From ANME-2 cluster archaeon (GTDB lineage: Archaea; Halobacteriota; Methanosarcinia; Methanosarcinales; Methanocomedenaceae), in contig JAMJFV010000129.1 of NCBI GenBank assembly GCA_023544495.1, forward strand, positions 1 through 5,605: a stretch of DNA of 5,605 bases. Reading direction: 5' to 3'. Positions 5,485 to 5,605 of the stretch are shown here, piece by piece. A model generated the notes under the pieces. It did not search any database. It saw nothing but the letters and a program-made list of their open reading frames with translations, and was not told the origin of the DNA. Numbering within the stretch: position 1 is the stretch's first letter; every line of letters starts with the position of its first letter. A program made the position numbers and the translations under genes.

Positions 5485-5605
5485 AACTCTTTTCGAGCCA
5501 ATGTCAGCAAATTGGCTGAGACTATCGAGGCCCAGACATAACTCTTGAAGGAGTCATACCCTTTCCAGAGGCAACGATCCAATCCGAACACCCTCTTCAG
5601 CCAGG
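5478..5605 (-). CDS. Transposase, C-terminal 41 residues (partial, cut by window edge)
   Basis: The frame enters from the right edge and ends at TGA 5480-5478. It reads WLKRVFGLDRCLWKG, then YDSFKSYVWASIVSANLLTLARKELA. The pattern G-L-D-R-C-x-x-x-G-x-x-x-F-K-x-Y-V followed by a hydrophobic A-x-N-L/I helix is the end of the DDE domain in several insertion-sequence transposases; ISNCY-type proteins are the nearest I can recall. The catalytic residues would lie upstream, outside the window. Whether the full gene is intact cannot be seen. Confidence 0.6.
   Translation of the reverse strand, partial: WLKRVFGLDRCLWKGYDSFKSYVWASIVSANLLTLARKELA

Larger units (their letters stand above)
5291..5605 (-). 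mobile_element. Insertion sequence end, extends beyond the window
   Basis: LRR similarity stops at 5290 and the next bases, TGTCCATCCAGAAACGGCC (5291-5309), look like an insertion-sequence terminal repeat. From there to 5477 no gene is seen in either strand, and beyond that lies the C-terminus of a transposase reading toward this end. This is the usual layout of an IS: transposase, a non-coding tail of under 200 bases, then the terminus. The other end and any target duplication are outside the window, so the exact boundary is an inference. Confidence 0.5.

Noticed and set aside
1..5605. A new multi-gene defence or electron-transfer system
   Set aside because: Most neighbours are truncated at mobile-element junctions, strands and functions do not form an operon, and no accessory porin, cytochrome partner or effector gene is present.

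Overview
The window reads as accessory DNA from an anaerobic, respiring Gram-negative bacterium. A Geobacter- or Desulfuromonas-like lineage (Desulfobacterota) fits best. That placement is inferred from a ten-heme OmcA/MtrC-type extracellular cytochrome and secreted plant-type leucine-rich-repeat (LRR) proteins. No rRNA or other taxonomic marker is present.

Layout, left to right. Positions 1-284 hold a short reading frame that may be the degraded tail of a serine recombinase, running into the start of the cytochrome frame. Positions 285-2792 (+) encode a decaheme c-type cytochrome whose ten CXXCH sites and two beta-domains are intact, but no signal peptide can be found. Two strong hairpins follow its stop (2800-2833 and 2870-2911); the second is a textbook intrinsic terminator. 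Positions 2991-3100 hold a palindromic repeat with a hairpin at each end, resembling a REP/BIME or MITE element. From 3157 (+) an ATPase/helicase gene of PIF1 type starts normally, but it stops after its first 58 residues. At exactly that point it meets the N-terminal third of a REP-associated tyrosine transposase (RAYT) on the minus strand (3504 down to 3328). The RAYT leader ends in small tandem repeats (3555-3603). Beyond them two LRR genes lie head to tail on the minus strand: a complete 5' end with signal peptide and LRR cap (4120 down to 3584, broken at its 3' end), and upstream of it a 13-repeat LRR gene with an intact 3' end (5290 down to 4160) that has lost its 5' end. That loss coincides with what looks like the end of an insertion sequence, whose transposase C-terminus lies at 5605-5478 (-).

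How the parts relate. The cytochrome would act in extracellular electron transfer if it were exported. The two LRR proteins would be secreted or surface adhesion/recognition proteins, probably co-transcribed paralogs separated by 39 bases. The other genes are fragments left by mobile elements, and at least four gene ends are broken (cytochrome 5', helicase 3', LRR 3', LRR 5'). I see no coherent new multi-gene system here. The notable content is the cytochrome's heme layout and EF-hand-like loop, the precise helicase/RAYT junction, and the REP-like element beside a RAYT remnant.
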